In this document: piece by piece, positions 34,104 to 43,260 of the stretch
How the letters are laid out: the number at the start of each line of letters is the position of its first letter
Numbering within the stretch: the stretch's first letter is position 1
The notes under the pieces: model-generated
What the model saw: the letters and a program-made list of their open reading frames with translations, nothing else
Database searches by the model: none
What the model was told of the DNA's origin: nothing
NCBI RefSeq assembly: GCF_026278345.1
Contig: NZ_CP111085.1
Coordinates: forward strand, 322,001 to 386,000
Length of the DNA stretch: 64,000 bases
Origin: Tellurirhabdus rosea
Lineage (GTDB): Bacteria > Bacteroidota > Bacteroidia > Cytophagales > Spirosomataceae
Direction of reading: 5' to 3'
Program-made: the position numbers and the translations under genes

Positions 34104-36786
34104 GAGAATAAATTACGGATTACGAAATACAACCTATACCCAGCCGGAAGAGCCGTTCTCTGCCCGTAAACCGTTGTGGACCGTTCAAAAGATGGTCTTT
34201 TTTCTCCTGTGCTCCGGTACGGTATTTTTTCAGTCGGGCTGCGTCAGCACGCTCATCAGGCAGAAAAACGAATACCTGCTTTATACCAATACCGTTCGGG
34301 GAAATACGGCCATTCCGGACGATGAACTGCAGGGACTCATTCCGCAGAAGCCCAACCGGCGAATCCTGCGACTCCCGATCTCCCCGGCGCTCTGGTTCTA
34401 CGAGGTCGGCGCCCGGCGTTTCGACCGGGAAGCGGTGCAGCGCGAACTGGACGCCAAAATTAAGGAATACGATTCAATCAGCGCTACCCTGAACGCAGAC
34501 CCGAAGCAATTAAACCGGCTGACCAAACGCTATAACCGGCAAATCCAGCGTCTGCGGCGAAAAGCAGAAGAAGGCAACTGGCTCATGCGGTCGCTCGGGG
34601 AACCGCCCGCCTATTTCCGGGAAGCCGATGCCCGCAACAACGCCGCCAAAATGCAGCGCCTGCTCTACAACCACGGCTTTTTTCAGGCCCGTACCGCCGT
34701 AAAAATAGACACGCTGCTCGGCCGCCGGATTCGGGTCAATTACCTCATTACCGAGAATATGCCGTTCTACCTCAACAACATCACCTGGCGCATTGCCGAC
34801 CCGGCGGTGGATACGCTCGTCCGGCAGACGCTTTCGGAAAGTCTGCTCCGGAAAGGAGAACGGTATTCGGCCGATAATATTCAGAACGAACGCATCCGGA
34901 TCGAAGAACTGCTTCGCAACCACGGCTATTACGCCTTTACCCGGCAGTTTATTCCCCCGCCCGACGCCGATTCCGCCCGGGGATATTCGCCGGATTCCAG
35001 CCAGCGTTACCTCGATCTGTGGGTAACCATCGCCAACCCGCCCGGCCAGCGGCGGCACCCGATTTATCGGATGGGCACCATTGATGTTCGGGTGAGCCGG
35101 AACGAGAATCTGCCGCCGACCGACACCCTGGAACGCAACGGCGTCCGGTTTCTGCTGACGAATACCCGCCTGTCAACCCGGCTGATGGAAAGCCGCATTC
35201 TGTTCCGGCCCGACAGTCTTTACCGCATCCGCAACATCCGCGATACACAGCGGCAATTGTTTCTGCTCAATCAGTTCAAGTTTACCAACATCAACTTCAT
35301 CGACACGACCAACCGACGGCTCTCGACGGTGATTACGGCCATTCCGGTCGATAAATACCAGCTTTCGACGGAGTCGGGGCTCAATGTTAACAACGTTTCC
35401 AACAACGTGTTTCCGGGTCCGTTTGTAAACCTGGGGTTTCAGGTTCACAACGTTTTCGGCGGACTGGAAACGTTTGAAGCCTCGGCCCAGGGCAGTTACG
35501 AGTTTGTGCCGGGAATCTTTACGAACCAGAGCAGCCAGACCCCCACCCAGAAGCGGACCACCATTCTGAGCTTCAACGTGGGGTTGACGTTCCCGCACAT
35601 TCTTTTTCCCAGCCCCTATCGGTTCCGCTTCAACCGGGCCAACCCGCGCACGCAGATCAGCGTCGGCTACAACTATACCGACCGGCCCGAATTCCGGCGC
35701 TCCAGCCTGCGGGGAACCATTGCCTACAGCTGGCAGCCGTCGCCCAAGCGCTTGTTCAATTTTGCCCTGACCAACCTCAACTACCTCGATACCCGCTACC
35801 TCAGCGGCCCTTTCCGCCAGTACCTGACGGACCTCTACAACCAGGGCAACCCGCTGATTTTCAGCTTTAACTCCCAGCTGGTTTCGAGTATGATCTTTAC
35901 CTATTCGAACAACTCGAACGTGTTCGGGCAGGGAAATCAGGGTGATTTCTTCCGGGCCAGTCTGGAATCGGGCGGCACGACGCTGAACCTGTTTGGCGCT
36001 TCCCAACTGGACCAGTTTTCCCGGAACAGCGGCGTCAGCCTGAGCAAGTTTTTCCGTCCGACGCTCGATTACCGGTATTACATCCCGCTTCGACCCCGCA
36101 CGACCCTGGCCTTTCGGTTCAATTCCGGCCTGATCTATACCTATTATTCCTACATCGAGAGAAACTCAGACTCGCAGGTCAACACCCGCGGTTATGTGGC
36201 CCCTTACGAAAAGCTCCTGTTTGGCGGCGGGAGCAACAGCGTTCGGGCCTGGCTTCCGCGCCGGCTGGGACCGGGGTCGTCCTACCCCCGTACGCAGGTG
36301 TACCCCAACTCGCCACTCTACCCAGCCGGCACAGTAGGCCCGGTCTTCCGCGGGCGCCCCGGTTACGAACGCCAGTTTGACTACAGCTTTGAACAGCCGG
36401 GCGATGTGCAATTGGAACTGAATGCTGAGCTGCGGGGCCGCCTTTTTCACCTGGGGGCTGATATCGATGGAGCTCTCTTCCTGGACGTGGGCAACGTCTG
36501 GACCCTGCGCGACGACCCCACACGGCAGGGCGAAAACTTCGCCTGGAACCGCTTCTACCGTGAACTGGCCGTTGGCACCGGGGTCGGCCTGCGAATCGAC
36601 TTCTCGTTTTTCATCATTCGCCTCGACGGCGGAATCAAAGTCTACGATCCCGCCCGTCGGTATGTTGACCCGAGCACCGGCGCCCTGCGCGACGAACGGT
36701 TCATCCTGCCTCTGTTCTCCCTCGGCAAGCTGAGCAAGGGGCCGAACCCGCTCGTGCTGAATTTCGGGATCGGCTATCCGTTCTAA
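34102..36786 (+). CDS. tamL: TamL-like BamA-family outer-membrane lipoprotein
   Basis: About 894 aa. Residues ~31-47 form a lipoprotein signal (MVFFLLCSGTVFFQSGC) with C47 lipidated, followed by KNEYLLYTNTVRGN, typical for TamL of Bacteroidota. POTRA-like repeats span ~60-420 (YSADNIQNERIRIEELLRNHGYY). The C-terminal Omp85 barrel (~430-894) has the LFGGGSNSVRAWLPRRLGPG motif with the conserved R of the lid loop and ends in a terminal strand LVLNFGIGYPF. It would insert or assemble outer-membrane proteins, probably with a TamB elsewhere. Starting at 34102 leaves an unusually long 30-residue region before the hydrophobic core. Confidence 0.88.
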   Translation: MRINYGLRNTTYTQPEEPFSARKPLWTVQKMVFFLLCSGTVFFQSGCVSTLIRQKNEYLLYTNTVRGNTAIPDDELQGLIPQKPNRRILRLPISPALWFYEVGARRFDREAVQRELDAKIKEYDSISATLNADPKQLNRLTKRYNRQIQRLRRKAEEGNWLMRSLGEPPAYFREADARNNAAKMQRLLYNHGFFQARTAVKIDTLLGRRIRVNYLITENMPFYLNNITWRIADPAVDTLVRQTLSESLLRKGERYSADNIQNERIRIEELLRNHGYYAFTRQFIPPPDADSARGYSPDSSQRYLDLWVTIANPPGQRRHPIYRMGTIDVRVSRNENLPPTDTLERNGVRFLLTNTRLSTRLMESRILFRPDSLYRIRNIRDTQRQLFLLNQFKFTNINFIDTTNRRLSTVITAIPVDKYQLSTESGLNVNNVSNNVFPGPFVNLGFQVHNVFGGLETFEASAQGSYEFVPGIFTNQSSQTPTQKRTTILSFNVGLTFPHILFPSPYRFRFNRANPRTQISVGYNYTDRPEFRRSSLRGTIAYSWQPSPKRLFNFALTNLNYLDTRYLSGPFRQYLTDLYNQGNPLIFSFNSQLVSSMIFTYSNNSNVFGQGNQGDFFRASLESGGTTLNLFGASQLDQFSRNSGVSLSKFFRPTLDYRYYIPLRPRTTLAFRFNSGLIYTYYSYIERNSDSQVNTRGYVAPYEKLLFGGGSNSVRAWLPRRLGPGSSYPRTQVYPNSPLYPAGTVGPVFRGRPGYERQFDYSFEQPGDVQLELNAELRGRLFHLGADIDGALFLDVGNVWTLRDDPTRQGENFAWNRFYRELAVGTGVGLRIDFSFFIIRLDGGIKVYDPARRYVDPSTGALRDERFILPLFSLGKLSKGPNPLVLNFGIGYPF

Positions 36787-36823
36787 ACCTGACAAACTGT
36801 CACCTCGTACCAGATTTTCTTCG

Positions 36824-36831
36824 TACCTTTG
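36824..36831 (+). promoter_or_regulatory. Promoter -7 box TACCTTTG before miaB
   Basis: Full match to TAnnTTTG. A transcript from it would begin around 36836-36838, a few bases before the leader hairpin. Confidence 0.55.
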
Positions 36832-36840
36832 CTAAAAATC

Positions 36841-36909
36841 AGTCGTAAGTCGCAGGTCATAAGTCGTAAGCGGCTAGTGACCTGCGACTTACGACTTACG
36901 ACTTTTTTT
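36841..36909 (+). promoter_or_regulatory. Terminator-like tandem-unit hairpin forming the miaB leader
   Basis: AGTCGTAAGTCGCAGGTCA (36841-36859) pairs perfectly with 36878-36896 (19 bp). Units of AGTCGTA / TACGACT extend the arms. The right arm runs into seven T (36903-36909), and the miaB ATG starts at 36910. Hairpin plus U-run between promoter and start codon has the form of a transcription attenuator. Confidence 0.6.
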
Positions 36910-38337
36910 ATGGAACGTATTGCCGAAACACTAACCATATTATCGGAAGCAGACAAGGAAGCCTGCGACCTGCCCCGCATTTCGGAGGACGAGCTGACCG
37001 TCGGCCGCAAACGCCTTTACATTGAAAGCTACGGCTGTCAGATGAATTTCTCGGACAGCGAGATTGTGGCCTCCGTCATGCGGAACGCCGGTTTTGCCAC
37101 GACTTCCGAAGTGACCGAAGCGGATGTGATTTTTCTGAACACCTGCGCCATCCGGGAAAACGCCGAACAAAAGGTGCGGAACCGGCTTCAGCAGCTCAAA
37201 AGCCTCAAAAAGAAGCGGCCGGAATTGCTCGTCGGCATGCTCGGCTGTATGGCGGAGCGGCTGAAAACCCGGCTGCTCGAAGAGGAAAAGATTGTCGACA
37301 TCGTCGCCGGTCCGGATGCCTACCGCGACATTCCGAAGCTGGTAGAAGAAGCCGAAACCGGTCAGAAAGCCGTCAACGTCTTTTTGTCCCGGGAGGAAAC
37401 GTACGCCGATATCTCCCCGATCCGCCTGAATTCCAACGGAATCACGGCCTTTATTTCCATCATGCGGGGCTGCGACAACATGTGCTCTTTCTGCGTGGTG
37501 CCGTACACCCGCGGCCGCGAACGGAGCCGCGACGCCCATTCCATCGTCAACGAAGCCCGCGAACTGGTCGAAGCCGGTTACAAGGAAGTGACGCTGCTGG
37601 GCCAGAACGTGGATTCCTACAAATGGGCCAGCGAAGACGGCAGCGAGAAAGTTAACTTCGCCCAGTTGCTGGAACGGGTTGCGCAACTCTCTCCCGACCT
37701 GCGCGTTCGCTTCTCGACCTCCCATCCGAAGGACATTACGGACGAAGTGCTGCACACGATGGCGCGGTACGAGAACATCTGCAAGTACATTCACCTGCCT
37801 GCCCAGAGCGGCAACAACCGGATTCTGAAGCTGATGAACCGGACGTACGACCGCGAATGGTACATCCAGAAAATCGACCGCATCCGGGCGATTCTGGGCG
37901 AAGACTGCGGCATCTCGCACGACATGATTTCGGGCTTCTGCTCCGAAACCGAGGAGGAACACCGGGATACGCTGACCCTGATGGAATACGCCCGCTACGA
38001 TTACGGCTACATGTTTGCCTATTCCGAACGGCCCGGCACACCGGCCGCCAAGAAATACGCCGACGACGTACCGCATGACGTCAAGATTCGCCGCCTGAAC
38101 GAAATCATCGCGCTCCAGCAGAAGCTGTCGCTGGAACGGAACCAGCGGCATATCGGCAAAATCCAGAAAGTCCTGATTGAAGGTCCTTCCAAACGCTCGG
38201 CGGAGGACCTCTGCGGCCGGAATGATCAGAATAAAATGGTCGTTTTCCCGAAAGGAAACCTCCAGAAAGGGCAGTATGCCTACGTGCGCATTACCGACTG
38301 CACGGCGGCTACCCTGATGGGAGAAGCGGTCCTTTAA
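36910..38337 (+). CDS. miaB: tRNA-2-methylthio-N6-dimethylallyladenosine synthase
   Basis: About 475 aa from the ATG at 36910, a radical-SAM methylthiotransferase acting on A37 of tRNAs. The N-terminal UPF0004 domain carries auxiliary cluster cysteines C43 (ESYGCQMN), C79 (NTCAIRE) and C113 (LGCMAE). The radical-SAM motif C188-x3-C192-x2-C195 lies in [10 protein letters not shown], followed by [15 protein letters not shown] domain ends the protein ([14 protein letters not shown] ... [15 protein letters not shown]). The longer frame from 36829 translates the leader hairpin and is not credible. The leader has no visible ribosome-binding site. Confidence 0.95.
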   Translation: MERIAETLTILSEADKEACDLPRISEDELTVGRKRLYIESYGCQMNFSDSEIVASVMRNAGFATTSEVTEADVIFLNTCAIRENAEQKVRNRLQQLKSLKKKRPELLVGMLGCMAERLKTRLLEEEKIVDIVAGPDAYRDIPKLVEEAETGQKAVNVFLSREETYADISPIRLNSNGITAFISIMRGCDNMCSFCVVPYTRGRERSRDAHSIVNEARELVEAGYKEVTLLGQNVDSYKWASEDGSEKVNFAQLLERVAQLSPDLRVRFSTSHPKDITDEVLHTMARYENICKYIHLPAQSGNNRILKLMNRTYDREWYIQKIDRIRAILGEDCGISHDMISGFCSETEEEHRDTLTLMEYARYDYGYMFAYSERPGTPAAKKYADDVPHDVKIRRLNEIIALQQKLSLERNQRHIGKIQKVLIEGPSKRSAEDLCGRNDQNKMVVFPKGNLQKGQYAYVRITDCTAATLMGEAVL

Positions 38338-38355
38338 AACGCGCATGATACTTTA

Positions 38356-38444
38356 ATGGCTCAATGGCTCAATGGCTGAATGGTTCGGATGACTGATTGG
38401 TCACACGCAAGTCAGCCATCCGAACCATTCAGCCATTGAGCCAT
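38356..38444. repeat. Tandem-unit stem-loop between miaB and the sigma-54-type regulator
   Basis: Arms 38364-38391 and 38417-38444 pair perfectly over 28 bp. The left side holds three copies of AATGGCTC/AATGGCTG octamers. The element ends 20 bp before the next start codon. Confidence 0.9.
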
Positions 38445-38464
38445 ACACCAGTAAGCCACCTTTC

Positions 38465-39775
38465 ATGAATCTGAAAGAAATCCAATCCGTTAAACAGCGA
38501 TTCGGCATTATCGGGAACGCGTCGGGCCTTAATTACGCCATCAACGTGGCGCTTCAGGTAGCCAATACGGATTTAACGGTTCTGATTACCGGCGAAAGCG
38601 GTTCGGGAAAGGAGTCCTTTTCCAAAATCATCCACAGCCTGAGCGCCCGGAAACACGGGCAGTTCATCGCCATCAACTGCGGCGCCATTCCCGAGGGAAC
38701 CATCGATTCCGAACTGTTTGGGCACGAAAAAGGCTCGTTTACCGGGGCCGTCGACCAGCGGAAAGGGTATTTCGAAACCACCAACGGGGGCACCATTTTT
38801 CTGGACGAAATCGGCGAAATGCCGCTTGGCACCCAGGCCCGGCTCCTGCGCGTCCTCGAAAACGGGGAATACATCCGGGTCGGTTCGTCCAAAGTGCTAA
38901 AAACCGATGTCCGGGTGGTGGCGGCGACGAATGTAAACCTGCGTTCGGCGGTCGAGAACGGGAAGTTTCGGGAGGATTTGTATTACCGGCTCAATACGGT
39001 GCCTATCTACGTTCCGCCCCTGCGCGAACGGGGCGAGGACATTGAACTGCTGTTCCGGAAGTTTACCACCGACTTTGCCGAGCGGTATCGCATCAACCCC
39101 ATTCAGCTGACCGAAGCCGCCAAGCAGATGCTGCTGCGGTACCCGTTTCCGGGCAACATCCGGCAGTTGAAGAATATCGCCGAGCAGACTTCGATTCTGG
39201 AATCGGCCAACAACAGCCTCATCGAGGCGGAAACGCTGGCCAAATACCTGCCCGCTACGGCTACCGCCAGCCAGGCGCCGCAGCCGCCAATGCTCGTTCC
39301 GGGCCAGTCGGCGGGCGACGGTACTTTTTCGGAACGCGAACTGCTGTACAAGGTGCTTTTCGACATGCGGCGGGACATGAACGAACTGAAGCGGCTGGTT
39401 CTGGATGTGCTCAAACACGAACAGTACGGCAGCGATATTCTGAACACGCACAAGAACCTGTTCGATACCTTGCAGCCGTCCGACTTTACCGCCCCGACGG
39501 ACTCTCCGGCTCCCCGGCTGCTCCCGCCGACGCCGGTCATTGAATACGATCAGTACGAAAGTTCGGACAAGGACAACGGGGTAACGGTCGAGGATATTCC
39601 CCACGAAACGGAAGAAGACGATTCGCTGTCGCTGGAGAAAAAGGAAAAAGAAATGATTATCAAGGCGCTGCGCCGCAATAATCACAAACGAAAATACGCG
39701 GCCGAAGCACTTGGTATCTCCGAAAGGACGTTATACCGGAAAATTAAACAGTATCGAATTGATGAAGAAAACTGA
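38465..39775 (+). CDS. Sigma-54-type AAA+ transcriptional regulator without receiver domain
   Basis: A 436-aa protein. A short N-terminus leads directly into the AAA+ domain (~12-245): Walker A GESGSGKE (43-50), the sigma-54 contact loop GSFTGA (90-95) and Walker B FLDEIGEM (112-119), plus PLRERGEDIELL and the YPFPGNIRQLKN end. A ~130-residue acidic, proline-rich linker and a Fis-type helix-turn-helix (RKYAAEALGISERTLYRKIKQY) follow. It would drive open-complex formation at sigma-54 promoters. With no sensory domain visible, activity may be set by expression or a partner. It precedes lptE by few bases, forming an envelope-related cluster. Confidence 0.88.
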   Translation: MNLKEIQSVKQRFGIIGNASGLNYAINVALQVANTDLTVLITGESGSGKESFSKIIHSLSARKHGQFIAINCGAIPEGTIDSELFGHEKGSFTGAVDQRKGYFETTNGGTIFLDEIGEMPLGTQARLLRVLENGEYIRVGSSKVLKTDVRVVAATNVNLRSAVENGKFREDLYYRLNTVPIYVPPLRERGEDIELLFRKFTTDFAERYRINPIQLTEAAKQMLLRYPFPGNIRQLKNIAEQTSILESANNSLIEAETLAKYLPATATASQAPQPPMLVPGQSAGDGTFSERELLYKVLFDMRRDMNELKRLVLDVLKHEQYGSDILNTHKNLFDTLQPSDFTAPTDSPAPRLLPPTPVIEYDQYESSDKDNGVTVEDIPHETEEDDSLSLEKKEKEMIIKALRRNNHKRKYAAEALGISERTLYRKIKQYRIDEEN

Positions 39776-39797
39776 ATCGATGAATAATGAACCATCC

Positions 39798-39872
39798 AGA
39801 ATGAAGCGCAAACGTATCCTTCGGTACATCAGTCTATTCTTCATTCTGCATTCTTCCTTCTTCATTTCTTCC
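39798..39872. repeat. Decayed inverted repeat overlapping the lptE signal peptide
   Basis: AGAATGAAG (39798-39806) pairs with CTTCATTCT (39839-39847). The tract 39839-39872 is a run of TTCATTCTGCATTCTTCCTT-type units like those of Bacteroidota intergenic repeats. Here it encodes the hydrophobic core of the signal peptide. Confidence 0.55.
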
Positions 39873-40322
39873 TGCGGCGTGTACTCGTTCAACAGCGCCA
39901 AACTTGACCCCAACATCAAGACGGTGCAGGTCAGTACCTTTACCCTGTCGGCGGCGGGCGGGCAGGCCAACCTGCCGCTTCAGCTGACCGAACGTCTCAA
40001 GGAATATTACCAGCGGTACACAAACCTGAAGGTGGTGCCCAATAACGGCGATCTGGTGCTCGACGGCACCATTACGGGTTACGAACTGACCGCCGTGGCT
40101 CCCACCGCCAACGACCAGGCGGGGCAAAACCGCCTGACGATGACCGTCCAGGTGCGTTTTTCCAATAACAAAGACGACACCAAAAACTTCGATCAGGCTT
40201 TCTCGTTTTATCAGGATTTCCCTCAGAACCAGACGCTGACGCAAAACGAAGCCCGTCTGGTGCCGCGCTTGCTCGATCAGCTGGTCCTCGATATTTTCAA
40301 CAAAACGGCGGCAGACTGGTGA
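39801..40322 (+). CDS. lptE: LptE-like lipoprotein of the LPS transport machinery
   Basis: 173 aa from the ATG at 39801 (an ATG at 39780 is also possible). The lipoprotein signal peptide (KRKRILRYISLFFILHSSFF) ends in ISSC, with the lipidated cysteine ~25 residues in. The mature part GVYSFNSAKLDPNIKTVQV ... LPLQLTERLKEYYQRYTNL matches Bacteroidota LptE proteins, which plug the LptD barrel that places LPS in the outer membrane. The gene is 25 bp after the AAA+ regulator and followed by a TPR protein and secG, a conserved order in this group. Confidence 0.85.
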   Translation: MKRKRILRYISLFFILHSSFFISSCGVYSFNSAKLDPNIKTVQVSTFTLSAAGGQANLPLQLTERLKEYYQRYTNLKVVPNNGDLVLDGTITGYELTAVAPTANDQAGQNRLTMTVQVRFSNNKDDTKNFDQAFSFYQDFPQNQTLTQNEARLVPRLLDQLVLDIFNKTAADW

Positions 40323-40376
40323 GTCTGGGGCCGGATTTGTATCTTCGGCAACAACTCTCTCTTCCTCCTGAGACCA

Positions 40377-41219
40377 ATGGACCATCTCGATAAAGAAACC
40401 TTTTCGTTCTGGGTAACTCATCCGGACGAATTACTTGCCACTGATTTTCAAATGCTGCAGCAGGCGGTGGAAGAACATCCGTACTGTCAGGCCCTGTACA
40501 TCCTTGGTGCCAAAGCTGCGTCGGTGCACCAGCGTAGCCAGGCGATGGAATGGATCCGACAGGCGGCCGCCCATGCCCTCAGCCGTAACGCCCTTCGTAA
40601 ATTGATTGATAATGAATTCAACTGGTCGGAGAATCTGCTGACCAGACTTAACGAACTGTCCCTGAACCACGTCTCCATTCCGGACGATTATCAGAAAGAA
40701 AGTTACGCTCTGTTCCGGGAACGGGCCGAGCAGTCCCGCACGTTTCCTTCCGTCTCGTTTCTTGATTTCCGGAAAGCGGCCGAGGAGGTGTACGGCCAGG
40801 AACCGGAGCCGCAGGGAGCGGATCTGCTGCCCATCGTGGACGATACCACGGTGACAGAGAACGCCCTGCAGAGCGAACTGGAACAGACGCCGACGCCCGC
40901 CGAACCGGCCGTTCCGGAGCCGAACCCCGTTCGCCAGCAGCAACTGGACATCATTGAACAGTTCATCCGGAACGAACCCCAGATTACCCGCGTTCGTCTG
41001 AAACCCGGCGAACAGGCTCCGCAGGAAGATCTTGCCGCCCGACGGGTCGCCCCTACCGGCGGCGGGCTGGTTACCGAAAGTTTTGCCAAAATCCTCATCA
41101 AGCAGGGGAAATTTGACAAAGCGATTGACATTTACCAGAAATTAATGGTGAAAAATCCCGAAAAAAAGAGTTATTTTGCGGACCAAATTCGGGAACTGGA
41201 ATCCCGCCAGGGCTCCTGA
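40377..41219 (+). CDS. Cytosolic TPR-like protein upstream of secG
   Basis: A 280-aa soluble protein, no signal peptide. The N-terminal half is helical (DFQMLQQAVEEHPYCQALYILGAKAA, AMEWIRQAAAHALSR). The centre (~150-200) is acidic and proline-rich. The end holds one clear TPR unit (AKILIKQGKFDKAIDIYQKLMVKNPEKKSYFADQI). The family occurs between lptE and secG in many Bacteroidota. A near-match promoter box TATCTTCG lies at 40340-40347. A role linked to Sec or Lpt export is suggested by context only. Confidence 0.75.
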   Translation: MDHLDKETFSFWVTHPDELLATDFQMLQQAVEEHPYCQALYILGAKAASVHQRSQAMEWIRQAAAHALSRNALRKLIDNEFNWSENLLTRLNELSLNHVSIPDDYQKESYALFRERAEQSRTFPSVSFLDFRKAAEEVYGQEPEPQGADLLPIVDDTTVTENALQSELEQTPTPAEPAVPEPNPVRQQQLDIIEQFIRNEPQITRVRLKPGEQAPQEDLAARRVAPTGGGLVTESFAKILIKQGKFDKAIDIYQKLMVKNPEKKSYFADQIRELESRQGS

Positions 41220-41264
41220 ACAGCTTTTCCGAAAAGACATTTTCTTATTACCGAAACAGCAAGT

Positions 41265-41642
41265 ATGATTACTGCATTAGTTATTCTGATCTGCATCCTG
41301 ACTGTCCTGTTAATTCTGGTCGTTCTTGTCCAAAACTCGAAAGGTGGCGGGCTGGCCGGTGAATTCGGCGGACTGGGCTCCAACCAGTTGATGGGTGTTA
41401 AAAAGACAACGGACATTCTGGAACAGATTACCTGGGGACTGGGTGTTGCCATTATGGTACTGAGCCTGACGTCTTACGTTCTCATTCCGAAAGAACAGGG
41501 CGGGGCGACCATCAACAGCGCCAACGTAGATGCCGCCGCCACCAAAACCCTTCCGGGTGCGGCTCCGCAGGCGCCGACGCAGCAGCAGCCGGCCACTCCG
41601 GCTCCGGCGGCTCCCCCCCAGAGCGGAACGACCGCTAAATAA
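41265..41642 (+). CDS. secG: Preprotein translocase subunit SecG
   Basis: 125 aa. Two membrane helices (about 2-21 and 49-71) flank the conserved cytosolic loop LVQNSKGGGLAGEFGGLGSNQLMGVKK, which identifies SecG. It stimulates SecYEG-mediated export. Unlike the ~110-aa proteobacterial protein it ends in a low-complexity Ala/Pro/Gln tail (residues ~90-125) that is probably disordered. A strong terminator follows. Confidence 0.92.
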   Translation: MITALVILICILTVLLILVVLVQNSKGGGLAGEFGGLGSNQLMGVKKTTDILEQITWGLGVAIMVLSLTSYVLIPKEQGGATINSANVDAAATKTLPGAAPQAPTQQQPATPAPAAPPQSGTTAK

Positions 41643-41660
41643 TTTAAGCGAACAACCAAC

Positions 41661-41693
41661 AAAAAAGGCTTTCCCGTCGGGAAAGCCTTTTTT
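41661..41693 (+). terminator. Terminator after secG
   Basis: AAAAAAGGCTTTCCC pairs perfectly with GGGAAAGCCTTTTTT around a 3-nt GTC loop. Bidirectional in form. Confidence 0.9.
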
Positions 41694-41789
41694 GTTGGAC
41701 AGAAGCTCCTTTTTGGTAACAAACAACCCTATTTTCATATTAGAATCCGATACAGAAAATACACGTTAATTAAAAAGAAAACTACTTAG

Positions 41790-41820
41790 TTGCCAGATGC
41801 AGAAAGTTTCCATATTTTTC
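41790..41820 (+). promoter_or_regulatory. Promoter for the subtilase gene
   Basis: TTG (41790-41792), 20-bp spacer, TATTTTTC (41813-41820). The spacing fits the Bacteroidota -33/-7 promoter; the -7 box has one mismatch. It is 32 bp before the start codon. Confidence 0.5.
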
Positions 41821-41852
41821 GAGCCTATAATCCTTATCCATAACTCTTTATT

Positions 41853-43247
41853 ATGAAACAGTCTTTTATTTCCCTGCGCTATCTGGCGATTCCCTCTCTT
41901 TTGACCGCTATGCTGACGGTGGTGAGTTGCGACCCCAAAATCGCCCCTGAAGAATCGCTGACCGCTTCTCAGCCTAAGTCAGGCGCCCGGACGGCCAAAG
42001 GTGAAGAAATCGTTCCCGGCGAACTTATTGTCAAATTCTCGCGCGGTTTATCCAGAGAACGGGCCTTTGAGGTCGTACGCCGGTACAATGGCAACATCAA
42101 GGAACAGATCGTTACCAAGATGATGGAGCGCGCCGGTGACAACGACGGGTACGCGCTGCTGGAATTCGACAGCGATGTCAATGAACTCATCGACAAACTG
42201 AAGCAGTTACCGGAATTTGCAGTGGTTGAACCGAACTACGTCTACAACCACTTCGCCACCTCAAACGATCCTTTCTTTACCAACGGATCACTCTGGGGCA
42301 TGTATGGAGCAGGTACCTCGCCGGCTAACCAGTTTGGCAGCCACGCGGCGGTGGCGTGGCAGGCTAACAAAACCGGCAGCAGTTCCGTCATCGTGGGCAT
42401 CATCGACGAAGGCGTCTTCACGACGCACGAAGATCTGGCCGCTAACATCTGGACCAACACCTTTGACCCGGTAGACGGAGTTGATAATGACGGCAACGGT
42501 TATATTGATGATACCAATGGCTGGAACTTTGTCAACAACAACCGGACGGTCTACGGAGGTACGTCTGACGATCATGGCACGCACGTGGCCGGAACCATCG
42601 GCGCTGTCGGCGGCAATGGCAAAGGCGTAGCGGGTGTTGTCTGGAATGTCAAGATGATTTCCCTGAAATTCCTGGGCACTACCGGCGGCACCACGGCCAA
42701 CGCAATCAAAGCCATCGATTACCTGACGGACCTGAAAACCCGTCACGGCCTGAACATTGCGGCTTCCAACAACTCCTGGGGCGGCGGTGGCTTCTCGCAG
42801 GCGCTTCAGGATGCCATCGAACGCGCCAACCAGGCCGGTATTCTGTTCGTAGCGGCGGCCGGAAACAACACGCAGAACATTGATGCGACGCCTTCGTATC
42901 CGGCGGGCTACCCGAACAGCAACATCATCTCCGTAGCGTCCATCACGAACACGGGCGGCTTGTCCAGCTTCTCGAACTACGGGGCTACGCGCGTGGACCT
43001 TGGCGCTCCGGGCTCGGCCATTCAGTCAACGATTCCCGGCCGCCGGAACACCTCAAGCTACGCCTCTTACAGCGGGACGTCGATGGCGACTCCGCACGTA
43101 ACGGGCGCGGTGGCGCTTTACAAATCCATTAATCCGTCAGCCTCCGCCTCGGCAATCAAGTCGGCCATCCTTGGATCGGTCACGGCAACGCCGTCTCTGG
43201 CGGGCAAGTGCGTGACGGGCGGTCGCCTGAATGTAAGCACCTTCTAA
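41853..43247 (+). CDS. Subtilisin-like (S8) serine protease lipoprotein
   Basis: A 464-aa protein with a lipoprotein signal peptide ending LTVVSC (C26 lipidated). An I9-like inhibitor propeptide (~52-132; VPGELIVKF ... VVEPNYVY) precedes the S8 domain. The catalytic triad is complete: D185 (VGIIDEGV), H241 (DDHGTHVAGT) and S410 (YSGTSMATPHVTG), with oxyanion N-containing AAAGNN at 335-339. The residue after the aspartate is Glu instead of the usual Ser/Thr. An Asp/Asn-rich DGVDNDGNGYIDD segment (208-220) looks calcium-binding. It would act on the cell surface or in the periplasm. Own promoter and terminator. Confidence 0.93.
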   Translation: MKQSFISLRYLAIPSLLTAMLTVVSCDPKIAPEESLTASQPKSGARTAKGEEIVPGELIVKFSRGLSRERAFEVVRRYNGNIKEQIVTKMMERAGDNDGYALLEFDSDVNELIDKLKQLPEFAVVEPNYVYNHFATSNDPFFTNGSLWGMYGAGTSPANQFGSHAAVAWQANKTGSSSVIVGIIDEGVFTTHEDLAANIWTNTFDPVDGVDNDGNGYIDDTNGWNFVNNNRTVYGGTSDDHGTHVAGTIGAVGGNGKGVAGVVWNVKMISLKFLGTTGGTTANAIKAIDYLTDLKTRHGLNIAASNNSWGGGGFSQALQDAIERANQAGILFVAAAGNNTQNIDATPSYPAGYPNSNIISVASITNTGGLSSFSNYGATRVDLGAPGSAIQSTIPGRRNTSSYASYSGTSMATPHVTGAVALYKSINPSASASAIKSAILGSVTATPSLAGKCVTGGRLNVSTF

Positions 43248-43260
43248 TTACCCCCTTCAT

